Made by a program: the position numbers and the translations under genes. This document shows, in pieces, positions 46,812 through 57,183 of a stretch of DNA of 64,000 bases. The stretch is from Mesostigma viride (taxonomy: Eukaryota > Streptophyta > Mesostigmatophyceae > Mesostigmatales > Mesostigmataceae): NCBI GenBank assembly GCA_009746045.1, contig RPFO01000175.1:2429527-2493526 (forward strand), read 5' to 3'. The notes beneath the pieces are model-generated. The model was not told the origin of the DNA. It was given only the letters and a program-made list of their open reading frames with translations, and ran no database searches. How positions within the stretch are numbered: the stretch's first letter is position 1; each line of letters opens with the position of its first letter.

Positions 46812-47915
46812 TTAGGTGGAGGGCAATTTCAAAATAGCCCGCCAGGCCCGAGGGGGGCAGGCGGCCATGGCCCGAAGAATAACCTCAGGCAGCTGCACCT
46901 CCAAACTGCGGTGCAAGCCCACATAATGGGCAACCGTGGAGCTGCTAAGCCAGCGCCCCCGGCCCTGGATGTCCCCCATGCTGCGACCCGCGAGGAAATC
47001 GTGAGTGGCACCTCCATGCCGCAGCCCGTGAATGGTGAAAATCTGGGCGACCCCCAAGGCCTGACTCGCAGCCTGCCAAATGCGCCGGAATTGCGGGTAG
47101 GTGAAAGGGAACACGGCCTCCCAAGCGTGCTTACCCGCGATGCAGTGACGGAGGATGGTTTCAGACATCACATCTTCTACCACCACTGACTGAGTCTTGC
47201 CCTTAGAGGTCTTGGTAGACCTCAGCAGTAGGGCGCCCCGTTGAGCCGGCCCAAGCCGAACGTCAGGCTGGAGGCGCACATGGCCAACACGGAGGTTCAG
47301 CGCCTCCGAGATTCGCAGGTAATGGCGGAACACGATGACAACCAGCAGGCCCGCAAGGCGCTGACCTTGCATGACCATCGTGCTGGCAAGTGCAAACGCC
47401 GCCTCCCATGGAATGGGAGGAGGGGCACGGGGGGGCACAAGTGTTTTCCACCCAGCGAGGACGCCACGGGCCAAGTCCCACCGCTTCACCATACCGGGAT
47501 AATAAAGTTGCAACCCCATCAAGGCATTGACACACACTTGGCGGCTGTACCCCCGAAAATGAGCCCAGGCGACATACGCACAAAATGTCTCCTCAAGGGT
47601 GTCAGCTCGTGACGATGACCCGTCCGCCCGCCCACCAGCCTCCCACCAAGTCAAGAGGGAATCAAGACCACGACGGTAGGCCAGCAAAGTAGCCGGCTTT
47701 ACTTTCCCCTCTAGCAATGGAAGGTAGCTAACAGGTGCAGGGGGCCCCGGGTTAGGATGGATGCCTTCCGCGGTCAGGTCGCGCACCCAGCCTGCCAAGA
47801 AAGTCGCCATGGATTGGCCGCGAGAAACGCCATCGGCTGGTTGAAGTGCACTCGGCGTCCACACCCACTGGGAACGACTCCCGTGGCGAGGGTCAGCGCG
47901 CACAAGCGGCGGCAC
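46812..47915 (-). CDS. Tyrosine recombinase of the YR retrotransposon
   Basis: The integrating enzyme of the element. The catalytic set of the lambda-integrase family is visible: R201 in RHYLRISEAL, H296 and R299 in TIHGLRHGGAT, W322 in GRGRWLSS, Y331 in AHYVGLH. Residues 16-32 (QWVWTPSALQPADGVSR) are the end of the upstream RNase H, so the frame is entered by a shift from the RT/RH ORF, with which it overlaps by 142 bases. Residues 51-58, GIHPNPGP, resemble a 2A ribosome-skipping motif and would separate RNase H from the recombinase. The listed first residue has no biological meaning if the frame is entered by shifting. Confidence 0.85.
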   Translation of the reverse strand: MPPLVRADPRHGSRSQWVWTPSALQPADGVSRGQSMATFLAGWVRDLTAEGIHPNPGPPAPVSYLPLLEGKVKPATLLAYRRGLDSLLTWWEAGGRADGSSSRADTLEETFCAYVAWAHFRGYSRQVCVNALMGLQLYYPGMVKRWDLARGVLAGWKTLVPPRAPPPIPWEAAFALASTMVMQGQRLAGLLVVIVFRHYLRISEALNLRVGHVRLQPDVRLGPAQRGALLLRSTKTSKGKTQSVVVEDVMSETILRHCIAGKHAWEAVFPFTYPQFRRIWQAASQALGVAQIFTIHGLRHGGATHDFLAGRSMGDIQGRGRWLSSSTVAHYVGLHRSLEVQLPEVILRAMAACPPRAWRAILKLPST

Positions 47916-50900
47916 TGCTTGTTGAGCTTGTGGGATGAGGACCGCCCCTTAGCCAAGCAGCCCAACGCCGCGGTGGAGTCCACCAACCTCACCACCCGCT
48001 TGCCTCGGTTTGCCAAGCTGCGCGCACTCCTCTCCACGCCCTTCACTGCAGCCCGCACCTCCTTCTCGTTGATGTGCATCCCCGGATCCCGCCAACGACT
48101 CCGGACCCCAACCCGCCATTGCTGGCTAGTGATTGCTTGTTGCGCCCGCGCGCTCAGTGGCCTAGGGCCAGCGTAGGCCACCTCACTTGGTATGAGCAAA
48201 GTCGGGTACCCCCGCACCTCTCGTGCCCTCGCCAGCTCCGTCACATCGCCCGGCTCCATGGTTGCGTACACGACACCTTGCCCGTAGGTGGACGCGTCAG
48301 ATGCAACCACCTCACGGGCCAAAGGTGCGCTTCGGTCAACCCTTAGCATGGGAGCCAAGGCCAGGGCACACTCTAACTCCTCCCGCACCCCGGCCCACAG
48401 CACCCAGGATCGCTGCCCCCACCCTTGCAGGCTGATGAATTTGAAACATTGCTGCCAAATGGACAAGCAGCTGCGGCTTAACATCTGCAGCCACAACCAC
48501 CGCCCCAAGACGGCAGCCAGCCCCTCGGCCGTAGCTCGGCCTCGAGTGAGTATAGCCTGCGTGTGGGCGATCACAAGGTTGAGCTGCTTGACCGTTGGTT
48601 CCAGCACGCCGTTCCGTCGGTGCACCACCCCTAGGGCTTCTAGCTCGTCCCCTTCCAGGCTCGCCATCTTAGTCTTCTCCTTAGACGGCACAAGGTTGTT
48701 AGGGAGGTAGCCTTCCTCAATAGCGCGCGTGATGAGCTGGTTCACCGCCTCGCAGGTCCGCCCGTTGCTGGCCACCAAGTCATCAATGGTGATGGACAGC
48801 ATGGGGGCAGGGGGGTTTTCCAGGTCAATCTGAAGCTCCCCGGCGCGCTCCTCCTTGTACTCGATGGCCAAGCGCAGTGGCTGGCCACACTCGTCGCGCA
48901 CCAAGGTGAGCTCACCTGCGCTTGAGAGGTAGTTGACCTGGCGCCTCGGATCCAGGGCACCGGTCATGTAGAGCACCATCTCATGGATGGCCTCCCCCAG
49001 CGCCACCGCATGGGAATGTCCCATGGCCAGCACCTTGAGCACGGGCCACACCTTCCGCCTGGGCCCTGCCAGACCTACGCTAGTCGACCACACACTAGGA
49101 AGCCCTTGGTAGTCCCACCACCACTCGGGCACCTCGATGGAATAGTAGTATGACACGAGGTCGCTCTTGGCGCAGTAGCACCAGCCTTTGATGTAGACCT
49201 CCACGAGGATGCCCAGGTGGGGTAGCAGGATCTTGGGGGGGTCCACCCACAGCAGGTTGCCCAGCTTCCTGTTGACGATGAACCGAAGCTCACCCACCCC
49301 CTTGGCCACTCCAAAGCAGCCATCCACCCACTTGGGCCGCCTCTCCCGGAACGCCACCATGCCCACGCCCGCTGCCCGGCTCATGAGCTTGCCCCATTCA
49401 GCCATGGAGCATCCCCGGCTGGGCTTGGGCACATTCCAATACTTTGCGCTCGCCACGACCGCTGGCTTGATGCAGTTCTCTTCGCTGGCATATATCTCCC
49501 GCCAGCTCGGCCGCATAGCCAACAGGTCGAGCAGCCGTGCCTTCCCCGCCACCTCCGCCTTTGGTAGACTCACCGCGTCCGCGCGCAGTTGTTCATACTT
49601 ATTCTGCTTCCCATATATTGCATCAGCACCTTCTTGCTCCTGGCCTGTCGCAACGCCCCCTACGCGGCGACTGTGCCAGGTGCAGTGCCTCTTGACCCTC
49701 GCAAGGGCCTCCTCCCTCCCCTTAGAGCACGCCCCTCTAGGGTTAGGAGGAGGGTCTTGCCCCCCTCCCCACAGCCAATTAAGCCAACGCACTACCTTGC
49801 ATTGCAGTGTGTACTCGCGGTGGCGGCGCGTGGCACGCTGTCGCCGGCGTGCCGATCTCACCCTGCCCCACGCGGTGTACGCTGGCCTAAGTGGGTATGG
49901 CAGCGGGAAAAGGGAGCGGTCCCGCTGGGATTCTATTTCCCTACTTGTTGAGCCTTGCTGAGCTTGTCCAAGAGGATGGCAGTTTGGAGAGCTGCCTTGA
50001 CAGCCGGGGTGGCTGACAGTGCAGCCTCCTCCCCCAATGGCAGGAGGTGGCTGGCCACCTTCCACCCCCCCCTCCTTGCCCTCCACCTGCAGCAAGGCCG
50101 CCACCACCCTCATTAGGTACTCCATGCCCACAAGCTCCCCGGCTGCTGAGCCCAGCTCCTTGAGAAGGGTGTCCATGGCCAATGCAATGTTCATGACAAT
50201 TTTCCTGTTCTCCATGTTCCGCCAATTTCCAGGCTTTACCGTCATGACCCACGACCGGATTCCCATCCCATTGTCGCTGGCGTCCTCCAACACCCCCGGC
50301 AGCACCCGCTCCGAAACCCGATATTTCACGCTCTTGGCTCGGCTTGGCAGCGCCACCCCTTTCGAGGCCTTGAAGTGGCTTCCCGCCCCCTCCATTCCTC
50401 CCAGCGCTGCCTTCAAACCTTGCATGAATTTCTCGGCTGCGACCTCCCCCTCCTCGTCCTCCTCGTCGTCCTGATTTTCGGTTTCCGGAGGTGCCCCAAC
50501 GAATGTCGCCAACCTCGCCCTCATTTCCTTTCCGACAGCCCCCCCACCTGCCGAAACCTTGGCCGCGCCTTTCGGCTTGGCCATTTTTCGCTGCGCAGGT
50601 GTCGTTGGTGGCAGCGCCTGATCCTCCTCCTCGTCCGCCGCGAGATCTGCCACGGCCAGCAGTTTTGCCACCAACGTTCCGTTTGGGTCACGTGCGTCCA
50701 ACACGTCGCCAACATCAACGTGATCGGCCAGCAACTGCACGACAGACTTCAGCTGGCTCGAGCTCCACGAGCTGGCGTCCGTCACCCAGTCCTCGGCACC
50801 GAAGACCTGCTCGACTGCCCCCACCGCCTCTGCGGGGCTGATGCACTTGGCGAGCAGAGTGGCGAGCTGCTTCTTTTTGGCGCTGAAGGCGACTGGCGCG

Positions 50901-50986
50901 TGACTGGCGGCAGCAGCCCGCGGTGTGGGCGTCCCGTCCTCCCCGCGCGCTGCCTGCCCTCCTGTAGCTTTGCGCCCCTTCGGCAT
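47774..50986 (-). CDS. Gag, reverse transcriptase and RNase H of the YR element
   Basis: ATG 50986. Residues 1-300 are Gag-like (basic/acidic N terminus, then ALAMDTLLKELGSAAGELVG). RT: GELRFIVNRKLGNLLW near 565-580, motif A CAKSDLVSYYYSI (D609), motif C LSITIDDLVAS (D735, D736). RNase H: D897 in VVASDAST, E974 in HINEKEV, D1003 in RLVDSTAALG, typical of DIRS-order pol. Residues about 305-461 look non-coding. In the next frame Gag continues WKVASHLLPLGEEAALSATP and ends KLSKAQQ at a CAA/GTAGGG donor (49944). A CAG acceptor at 49606-49604 rejoins at NKYEQLRADAV in frame, suggesting a 341-bp intron plus one frameshift in a G-run. It ends by overlapping the recombinase frame. Confidence 0.8.
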   Translation of the reverse strand: MPKGRKATGGQAARGEDGTPTPRAAAASHAPVAFSAKKKQLATLLAKCISPAEAVGAVEQVFGAEDWVTDASSWSSSQLKSVVQLLADHVDVGDVLDARDPNGTLVAKLLAVADLAADEEEDQALPPTTPAQRKMAKPKGAAKVSAGGGAVGKEMRARLATFVGAPPETENQDDEEDEEGEVAAEKFMQGLKAALGGMEGAGSHFKASKGVALPSRAKSVKYRVSERVLPGVLEDASDNGMGIRSWVMTVKPGNWRNMENRKIVMNIALAMDTLLKELGSAAGELVGMEYLMRVVAALLQVEGKEGGVEGGQPPPAIGGGGCTVSHPGCQGSSPNCHPLGQAQQGSTSREIESQRDRSLFPLPYPLRPAYTAWGRVRSARRRQRATRRHREYTLQCKVVRWLNWLWGGGQDPPPNPRGACSKGREEALARVKRHCTWHSRRVGGVATGQEQEGADAIYGKQNKYEQLRADAVSLPKAEVAGKARLLDLLAMRPSWREIYASEENCIKPAVVASAKYWNVPKPSRGCSMAEWGKLMSRAAGVGMVAFRERRPKWVDGCFGVAKGVGELRFIVNRKLGNLLWVDPPKILLPHLGILVEVYIKGWCYCAKSDLVSYYYSIEVPEWWWDYQGLPSVWSTSVGLAGPRRKVWPVLKVLAMGHSHAVALGEAIHEMVLYMTGALDPRRQVNYLSSAGELTLVRDECGQPLRLAIEYKEERAGELQIDLENPPAPMLSITIDDLVASNGRTCEAVNQLITRAIEEGYLPNNLVPSKEKTKMASLEGDELEALGVVHRRNGVLEPTVKQLNLVIAHTQAILTRGRATAEGLAAVLGRWLWLQMLSRSCLSIWQQCFKFISLQGWGQRSWVLWAGVREELECALALAPMLRVDRSAPLAREVVASDASTYGQGVVYATMEPGDVTELARAREVRGYPTLLIPSEVAYAGPRPLSARAQQAITSQQWRVGVRSRWRDPGMHINEKEVRAAVKGVERSARSLANRGKRVVRLVDSTAALGCLAKGRSSSHKLNKQCRRLCALTLATGVVPSGCGRRVHFNQPMAFLAANPWRLSWQAGCAT

Positions 50987-51073
50987 TGCTGCTCAGGGCC
51001 AAAAATGGCTCCGACAGTACAGGTTCGTCAAACCAGAGGTTCGTTTCCCCTGGCTTGCTGTCGCCGCCCTCGT

Positions 51074-51509
51074 GAAAAGAAAAGAGGCCGACCTTAGCTA
51101 GGTGGGTTTGTTTTTGTCCTTTTTTGCGTGTCATGCGGCCTTGGCCCGGACGGCATTTTTTCGCCACGCAAATGTTGCGTCTGAACAAATGACGCAATGT
51201 GGCGTTCTAATTGCCGGCAGCTTACGTAAGGCTGCCGGGGCTATTAGGTCACATATTGCGTGAGAGAAAGAATCTAGATCTAGTTAATCACTACGCCATG
51301 AGCCAAGAAACCTAGACAGTGGCAGGTTTATATCTCAACGTAGCTCCTGCCACCTGGCCAAGAAAAACTGGCCAAAGCTTTGGCCACGACTGATCCGGAT
51401 CAGGCCGCACCGGCCTCAAAAGGTATGTCACGTGAACCCAATAACCTAGCTATAGCGGCTACCCTTCCATCTCACTATAAAGAAACTATGTTCAGAGAAC
51501 CACGATTCT
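51074..51509 (-). repeat. YR element split repeat A1
   Basis: 436 bp at the 5' end of the element, matching 46171-46606. TCT at its outer edge meets CTTTTCTATCTC of the chromovirus leader. Confidence 0.85.
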
Positions 51510-51549
51510 CTTTTCTATCTCTGTCTGCTGGCAATAGACAACGTGTGTG

Positions 51550-51975
51550 ATGGCTAGTAGTAATCATAGAAATAATATTAGATATAATAATGGAGCACTT
51601 GGGGGTTGGGATAGTGATGTATCTAGGCAACTTTACTATGCTGTGGCACATGATGGAGGCACAGGGAAAGTAGGTATTTTCTATAGCGGGGTAGACTGCA
51701 AGAACTATATAGTGGATAGGCATAGGGCTATCTTTAAGGGATTCAAGACAGCATGGGAAGCAGATAGGTTTATCCAGGAATACATGACACGTCCAGTAGG
51801 CTTGCACGTAGAGGCACCACCTCAGGAGATTAGGACTCGCCCAATGCCTAGGGGCCGTAGCTGTGCACCCAATAGTGCAACAGTAGAGAGCAGGACGGGG
51901 GACACACAGGCTGTCACAGTCACGTTCAGCCAACTCACTGTCAGCACCCCACCTAGGCAGCCACCTAGTTTCTAG
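51550..51975 (+). CDS. ORF0 of the chromovirus: RNase H1 hybrid-binding / viroplasmin-like domain
   Basis: ATG 51550, 141 residues, stop 51975, uninterrupted. Residues 29-77 read QLYYAVAHDGG..GKVGIFYS..DCKNYIV...RAIFKGFKTAWEADRFI, matching the fold signature YYAV..G...GIY..W..C..QV.....A.FK.F.T..EA..F. of the N-terminal hybrid-binding domain of eukaryotic RNase H1, shared with the caulimovirus viroplasmin family. The C terminus is Pro/Arg/Thr-rich. It lies between the leader and gag (52138), in the same orientation, inside LTRs with a clean target duplication, so it belongs to the retroelement. This domain binds RNA/DNA hybrids; a role in reverse transcription is inference. A stand-alone copy upstream of gag is not a feature I know from chromoviruses. 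Confidence 0.65.
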   Translation: MASSNHRNNIRYNNGALGGWDSDVSRQLYYAVAHDGGTGKVGIFYSGVDCKNYIVDRHRAIFKGFKTAWEADRFIQEYMTRPVGLHVEAPPQEIRTRPMPRGRSCAPNSATVESRTGDTQAVTVTFSQLTVSTPPRQPPSF

Positions 51976-52137
51976 AGGAGTAGAGTACTAATTATAGCTT
52001 ACTATATAATAGCTACATTAGCTGAATAACGTAGGGCAGTCGCTTGGTTGATTGCTTGTGGGCATGTGCATGGCATTTTCCTCCTTCTTCCTCTCTCCTT
52101 CCTTCCTTCTCTTGTGGATGTGGTACTGGTAAACATG

Positions 52138-54217
52138 CCGCGGGGTAAAAAGAAGGTCCGCGGCACGACTAGGAGTCATTCCGAGGAGGGAGGTGCAGAC
52201 TTGGATAGGCAGGGCAGCCCAGAGTACCAAGTACAGGAGGTATCACAACAGGGCTCGTCCTACCAGCAAGGCAGTCCTGTAGGTCACCCAGGTGAGCTGG
52301 CTAGTACCTCCCGTGAGCCGCGAAGGCCACGAGGAGCGGATAGGATGGATAATAGGGAGGAATACCAGCCGCAGCGAATGCAGGCTGAGTATAACCAGCT
52401 GATGGAACGGGCAGGTGATGAGGCCCGGCCCAGATCGAATCCCACGAGTGCAGCCCAGCACCTGGCAGTGCAGCCGCAGCAACACCCGCCAGTGCAGCCG
52501 CAGCAGCACCCCGTGCAGTCCCCACAGCAGCATTCGGAACAGCAACAGCCGTTGCCGCAGCAGTGGCAGCAGCAGCCAGTACAGCAGCAGCAGCCACCGC
52601 CGCCGCAGCAGCAACAGTGGCAGCAGCCGCAGCAGCTTCCGCCGTTGCAGCAGCAGCAGCAGCCGCTAAGCCAGCCGACCGGGTCGCAGATGTTTGGTCC
52701 GCTTAGTCAGAACGCGACCTATTATCACGCGCAACGTGCCCAACGATTACAACATCCCTGGGCGAGCGGTCGACGGGTTTCTTTTGGCAGTGACCTGCAG
52801 TCCAATGCGACATCGCTGTGGACCCAGGACGAGGCTAGGGTCCCACCGCCGGTATACGATGAGGGTGGGCCCGCGTCGTCCCATCCGGCGCGCAATGTCC
52901 CAGCAGCCGGACCTGCGCGGCCGAGCGTGTCGCATGGCAATAACCTCAACTTGAGTCGCATGGCACCCAGTGATCCTGGCTACGCGCATCCCTCGTCTGT
53001 CTGGCTACAACGCAGCGCGACTAGGTCAGCGCCTGCATCGGCAGATGACTCGTTGTCGATCTTTAACGTTCCGCCATATCGCGCAGTGGGCGGACCTCGG
53101 GCCGACGCGTTTAAGGCGCCGCCCATGCCTGACTTTAAACCAGTGCCCAAGCTGCGCGCGACTATGAACCCTCGCGAGATCGTCGAATGGACGTGTATGT
53201 GGGTACAGATCTACTGGGCGTGGTGCAACCACAATGGGTGGGAGCTAGCTACCGAGGTTCTTATCTCCTACGTCGTCACCAACTGCATGGATCCCTCAGT
53301 GGTCGGCATACTCAACTGTGAGAGTGTCGCGTCGCGCTTGTACCCTCGCACAGACAGTAGAGGAGCTACTAGAGCGCATTGAGCGCAAGCTGGTGCCCCC
53401 TGACTGGAAGCTCCACGAGCGTCTGGCTTTTTCCAAGCTACGCCAAGGCACCACGCCGTTCCGCGAGTTTCTGACAGAGTTTGAAGCATTCTCGGCTCGC
53501 CTTGAGGACTTGACCTGGACCGAATATAGGGCGCGGTTCATTGAGGCGCTGAGTCCGGAACTCCTAGATGAGGTGCTAAAGCGCTTTGCTGAGATACAGT
53601 GGGAGCAGTGGGATGTGATCGAGATCCAGCAGTACCTTCTAAAGGTGTCAGATGTGCTCGCACGCCGCCGCGCAGCGGTCACCTATCGGCATGCTGGTGC
53701 TGCACCGCGTCGCGTCCACTTCACTACGGTGGACCAAGATGGGTCCTCTGAGGACATTATCGACCACGAGCAGGAGGACGGCGACTATGAAGCGCCCCAG
53801 GTCAATGCAATCGATGCGTCCAAGGCGCGATGCTTCCGGTGCGGCGAGGTCGGTCATCGATCTCAAGAAGGACTGCACGCGACCACCACGGGATCGCGAT
53901 CGTGGCGACGAGCAGACGTCACCCCGTTTCTCCGGGCCTGCCTTCGGTAAGCGCCCGGAACAAGCACGGCGCCCAGACCGGCCTCGCAATGCGGGCGAGC
54001 GCGCAGCGAAGCTGCAGGACGCCCGGCAGCGTCCCACGCAGCACCAGACGCCCCGCGCTAGCTACGGGTCCAGTTCGTTCCAGCGGGTGAACCGCGAGTT
54101 GAATGAGTTGTTCTCACAGCAACAGGATTCGGGTAATGGCGCCTCGGGGGTTATGGATGGCAAGGCGGTCGCCGGTTATGGGCATGGCGACGAGGAGGAT
54201 GAGGTAGAGGGGGAAGA
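52138..54217 (+). pseudogene. gag: Chromovirus gag, frameshifted, fused to the pol deletion junction
   Basis: ATG 52138 (MPRGKKKVRGTTRS). A Gln/Pro-rich region (residues about 110-190) precedes the capsid. Coding shifts from frame 1 to frame 2 near 53330. The capsid core follows (ERIERKLVPPDWKLHERLAF, SKLRQGTTPFREFLTEFEAF), which is the classical retrotransposon Gag domain. The zinc knuckle CFRCGEVGH at 53833 is split by an apparent 4-bp insertion (CGAT), after which frame 3 gives LKKDC, restoring CX2CX4HX4C. Sequence continues in frame 3 to about 54215, where it meets RNase H. Protease and RT, normally about 1.5 kb, are absent. Confidence 0.7.
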
Positions 54218-54826
54218 GTGGACCGGGCGGTCGAACGAGGCTTTGTCTGGTCGGAACCGTGCCAGCAGGCCTTCGAGGCCCTCAAGCACAGCTTGACCAC
54301 AGCACCCGTGCTTGCTATCCCGGATCCATCAAGGCCCTTTGTGGTGGCCACGGACGCGAGCAAGGTTGCGATTGGCGGCGTCCTCCTGCAGGACCAGGGT
54401 CAGGGGTTACAGCCGGTTGAGTATATCTCCCCCACCATGATCCCCGCCGAGCGTAACTACCCGGTGCATCAGCAGGAGCTTCTTGCTGTGGTCTACTGCT
54501 GTCACACTTGGCGCCATCATCTTCTCGGGGCTCAGTTTGACGTTGCAATTAGCGAGCAGGGGGACCTTGATCCCCACCGGCTGATCATCCACACGGACCA
54601 TCGGCCCCTCACGCACCTGCTCGCCCAACCTAACTTGACGCCCCGTCAGGCGCGGTGGATGGAGTACTTGTCTCAGTTTGCCCCTTTCAAAATTCAGTAC
54701 GTGAAGGGTGCAGAGAATGTGGTCCCGGACGCCCTTTCTCGGCGGGCGGACTACGCAGATTTTTATGAGACTATGGACGTACTTCACACCACATGTGGCT
54801 CCGCGCAGGAGCCTGGCTCGCCTTAA
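54218..54826 (+). pseudogene. Chromovirus RNase H (pol fragment)
   Basis: An open frame of about 200 residues starting inside pol. FVWSEPCQQAFEALKHSLTT then APVL, VVATDASKVAIGGVL (catalytic D in TDAS), YPVHQQELLAVV (catalytic E), LIIHTDHRPLTHLL (catalytic D), FKIQYVKGAENVVPDALSRR. Complete gypsy RNase H, but with no RT in front. The first residues join the gag tail by deletion. Confidence 0.75.
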
Positions 54827-54879
54827 TTGTGGCGACCCAGGGTCGCCGCACAGTCGTTATCTGTTCCACACCGGTCGCA

Positions 54880-56606
54880 CGACCCAGGACGACCTGTCTC
54901 CCGACTGGGAGGCCGCGCGCGAGGACGTGCGCGCCCCCGGGGAAAGGGAGGGGTCCCGGTCTCGAGTGCCACTCAGCCACGTGGTACCGGCTCAGGGAAT
55001 TTTTCACCTGCAGCGCATCGGGCCCCTACCATTTTTTCGGAGTACGTGCACCAAACCCTTGAGGAGGAGGCGGACACGTACACGATCACTTCTGTCCTGG
55101 AGACGTTGATTAGTCGGTTCACTGTCACGGAGCCCGCGGCCTTAGAGGCAATCAGGTCGCACCCCAAGCAGATGGGCAAGCTCCCGTGCAAGTTCCAGGA
55201 CGGGCGACTCTATGTCATGGTGAGGCCAGACTGCTGGCGCCTGTACGTCCCGGAGATATGTCGAGCGGCTCTGCTCCATGAGCTCCATGACTCTCTCGCC
55301 GGTGGCCACCAAGGGATCCACCGCTTGCTGCCACGGGCCCGAAAGAACTTCTACTGGCCAGGCATGCGAGAGTACATTGAGACGTACGTGCGCGAGTGTC
55401 CATCATGTCAGATCATGAAGTCCCGCAATACAGGCTCACAGGCGGTCCCCAGACCCTACCCGACCCAGTGGGCCCTTGGGATTCCTTGATGATGGATTTT
55501 GTTGGCCCCTTCCGGAAGACCAAGAATGGCAACAGCATGTTTCTGGTTTTCCTGGACCGCTTGACGCGCATGTGTCACCTGGCACCATGTCCGGCCGAGC
55601 TCACGGCCGAGGCTTGCGCTAAGCTATACCTTCACCACGTGTTCAGGTACCACGGACTCAGCCGGCAATTCATATCGGACCGAGACAAGCTGTTCACGGC
55701 CCGCTTCTGGCAGGAGTTCTTTGAATGCCTGGGCACCAAGGTGTCGCTGGGGACAGCATATCACAGCTCGTCCTCCCACCTGGTGGAGAGGCTGAACCGC
55801 ACAGTGCAAGAGACCATGCGCCACTACACCGACGCGGTGGGAAGCAACTGGGAAGAGTTCTTGGGCTTGGTGGAGTTCTCCCTGAATAACGCCCCCAGGC
55901 AGCTCATGGCTTCACACCATTCTTCCTCAACACGGGCAGGCATCCGCTCACGCCGACTGACCTTCTCACAAGCCCAGCCTTAGCTGAAAAGTCGGTCCGG
56001 CGAGACACCCTCGAAGGGGTGGAGAGGCTGCTGGTCCAGATGCGCCAGGCCCATGACAGTGCGGTCAAGGGCTACCGGGCCGCCGCTGAGCGCTATATGG
56101 CGAGGACTGCTGGCCGCCTAGATGCGCGCACGCCGGCCATCGAGGTGGGCGACTGGGTACTGGTGGAAGGCCCCGCCTAGGACGTTTCTCTGAGAAGGTA
56201 GAGGGTGATCTCAAGCCCAAAGCTCCGTCCTATGTTCCTGGGGCCACACAAGGTTCTGGAGAAGCTCGGAGATGTGATGTTCAAGGTGGACATCCCGAGC
56301 TCCTGGAACACTTCCTCCAACTTCCATCGAGACCAGCTCAAGTTATACCACCAGAACTCCATCCAAGGTCGGCTCAACCCGCCGGCCCCTGTCGAGTACA
56401 ACCCCGAGACTGGAGAACAGGAAGACGAGGTGGCCGAGATCGTGGGCCACCGGGACATCAAGCGTGGGAGAGGTAGACAGCGACAGTATCGCGTACGGTG
56501 GCGTTTTGCTCAACATGATTACGAGGATTCGTGGCGAACCGAGAATGAGCTAGAAGGGTGTGAACGTTTGCTTCGCGAGTATAAGGCCAAGCATGCCCTC
56601 CACTAG
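54880..56606 (+). pseudogene. Chromovirus integrase with C-terminal chromodomain, frameshifted
   Basis: HHCC zinc module: LLHELHDSLAGGHQGIHR then ECPSC (to 55489). The frame then changes near 55420. Core domain: WDSLMMDFVGPF (D), GLSRQFISDRDKLF (D), HLVERLNRTVQET (E). Further breaks occur near 55915 and in-frame stops near 56170-56200. The tail has GPHKVLEKLGDVMFKVDIPS and a chromodomain, EVAEIVGHRDIK then YRVRWRFAQHDYEDSW and ENELEGCERLLREY, ending with TAG at 56606. The chromodomain places the element in the chromoviruses, whose integrase targets modified histones. Confidence 0.75.
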
Positions 56607-57183
56607 GCTACCGCGAAGGTAGTAGTGGTGGGGGCGCTATGACAACGGGCTTGATCACGTGTACGCTAGGATGCCGCGAAGGCACTTGTGTTATTCACGT
56701 CGATGTGTACGCACCATTGTGGTAATTGGGTCGAAAAGCATCCCCAACGCCATGTGCAAGCAGGGCCGACTCGGCGAACGGGCGGTTCTGTCACACCTGT
56801 GGTGACACCCAGCAACAGGACGGTGATGCCGTGCGAACCATTCGGATTCAGGGCACCGGGCGGAATGACGGTTCTTGTCGGGACGGGACCGACCCGGCGA
56901 ACGGGCGGCTCGACCGACCCGACTAAGCTCGATTCCGAGGATATCGAGCGCAACCAGAAACGCCCCCAAGTGGAACCGGATGCCCAGCGAGAAGTTAGAC
57001 GTCGCGCATGTACGAACGAGGTGTCGGCGGGCAGCGTCTCCGCGGATTCCCAGAGTCCGCGCCGAGAAGCGCGAACTTACTCCGAGCGGGTGGCTCGCGT
57101 GGAGACGTCCCGCGCCCATATACCAGAGAGGCGTGGCCCGATACCAGCGGTGGGCTTTATATCTCCCGCGCAGGGGTCTTTGA

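Larger units (their letters stand above)
46013..51509 (-). mobile_element. Tyrosine-recombinase retrotransposon (DIRS-order, split direct repeats)
   Basis: Read on the minus strand: A1 (51509-51074, 436 bp), coding region (50986-46812), B1 (46739-46607, 133 bp), A2 (46606-46171, 436 bp), a 25-bp spacer with a long C-run, and B2 (46145-46013, 133 bp). A1 and A2 show one difference in the parts I compared; B1 and B2 none. This split-direct-repeat layout with RT, RNase H and a tyrosine recombinase but no DDE integrase is characteristic of PAT/Ngaro-type DIRS elements. As expected there is no target duplication; TCT occurs at both edges (46010-46012 and 51507-51509). It is inserted in the 5' leader of the chromovirus. 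Confidence 0.85.

Noticed and set aside
47263-50474. Plus-strand frames opposite the YR element ORFs
   Set aside because: Shadows of a G+C-rich coding region whose minus strand has RT, RNase H and recombinase catalytic motifs.
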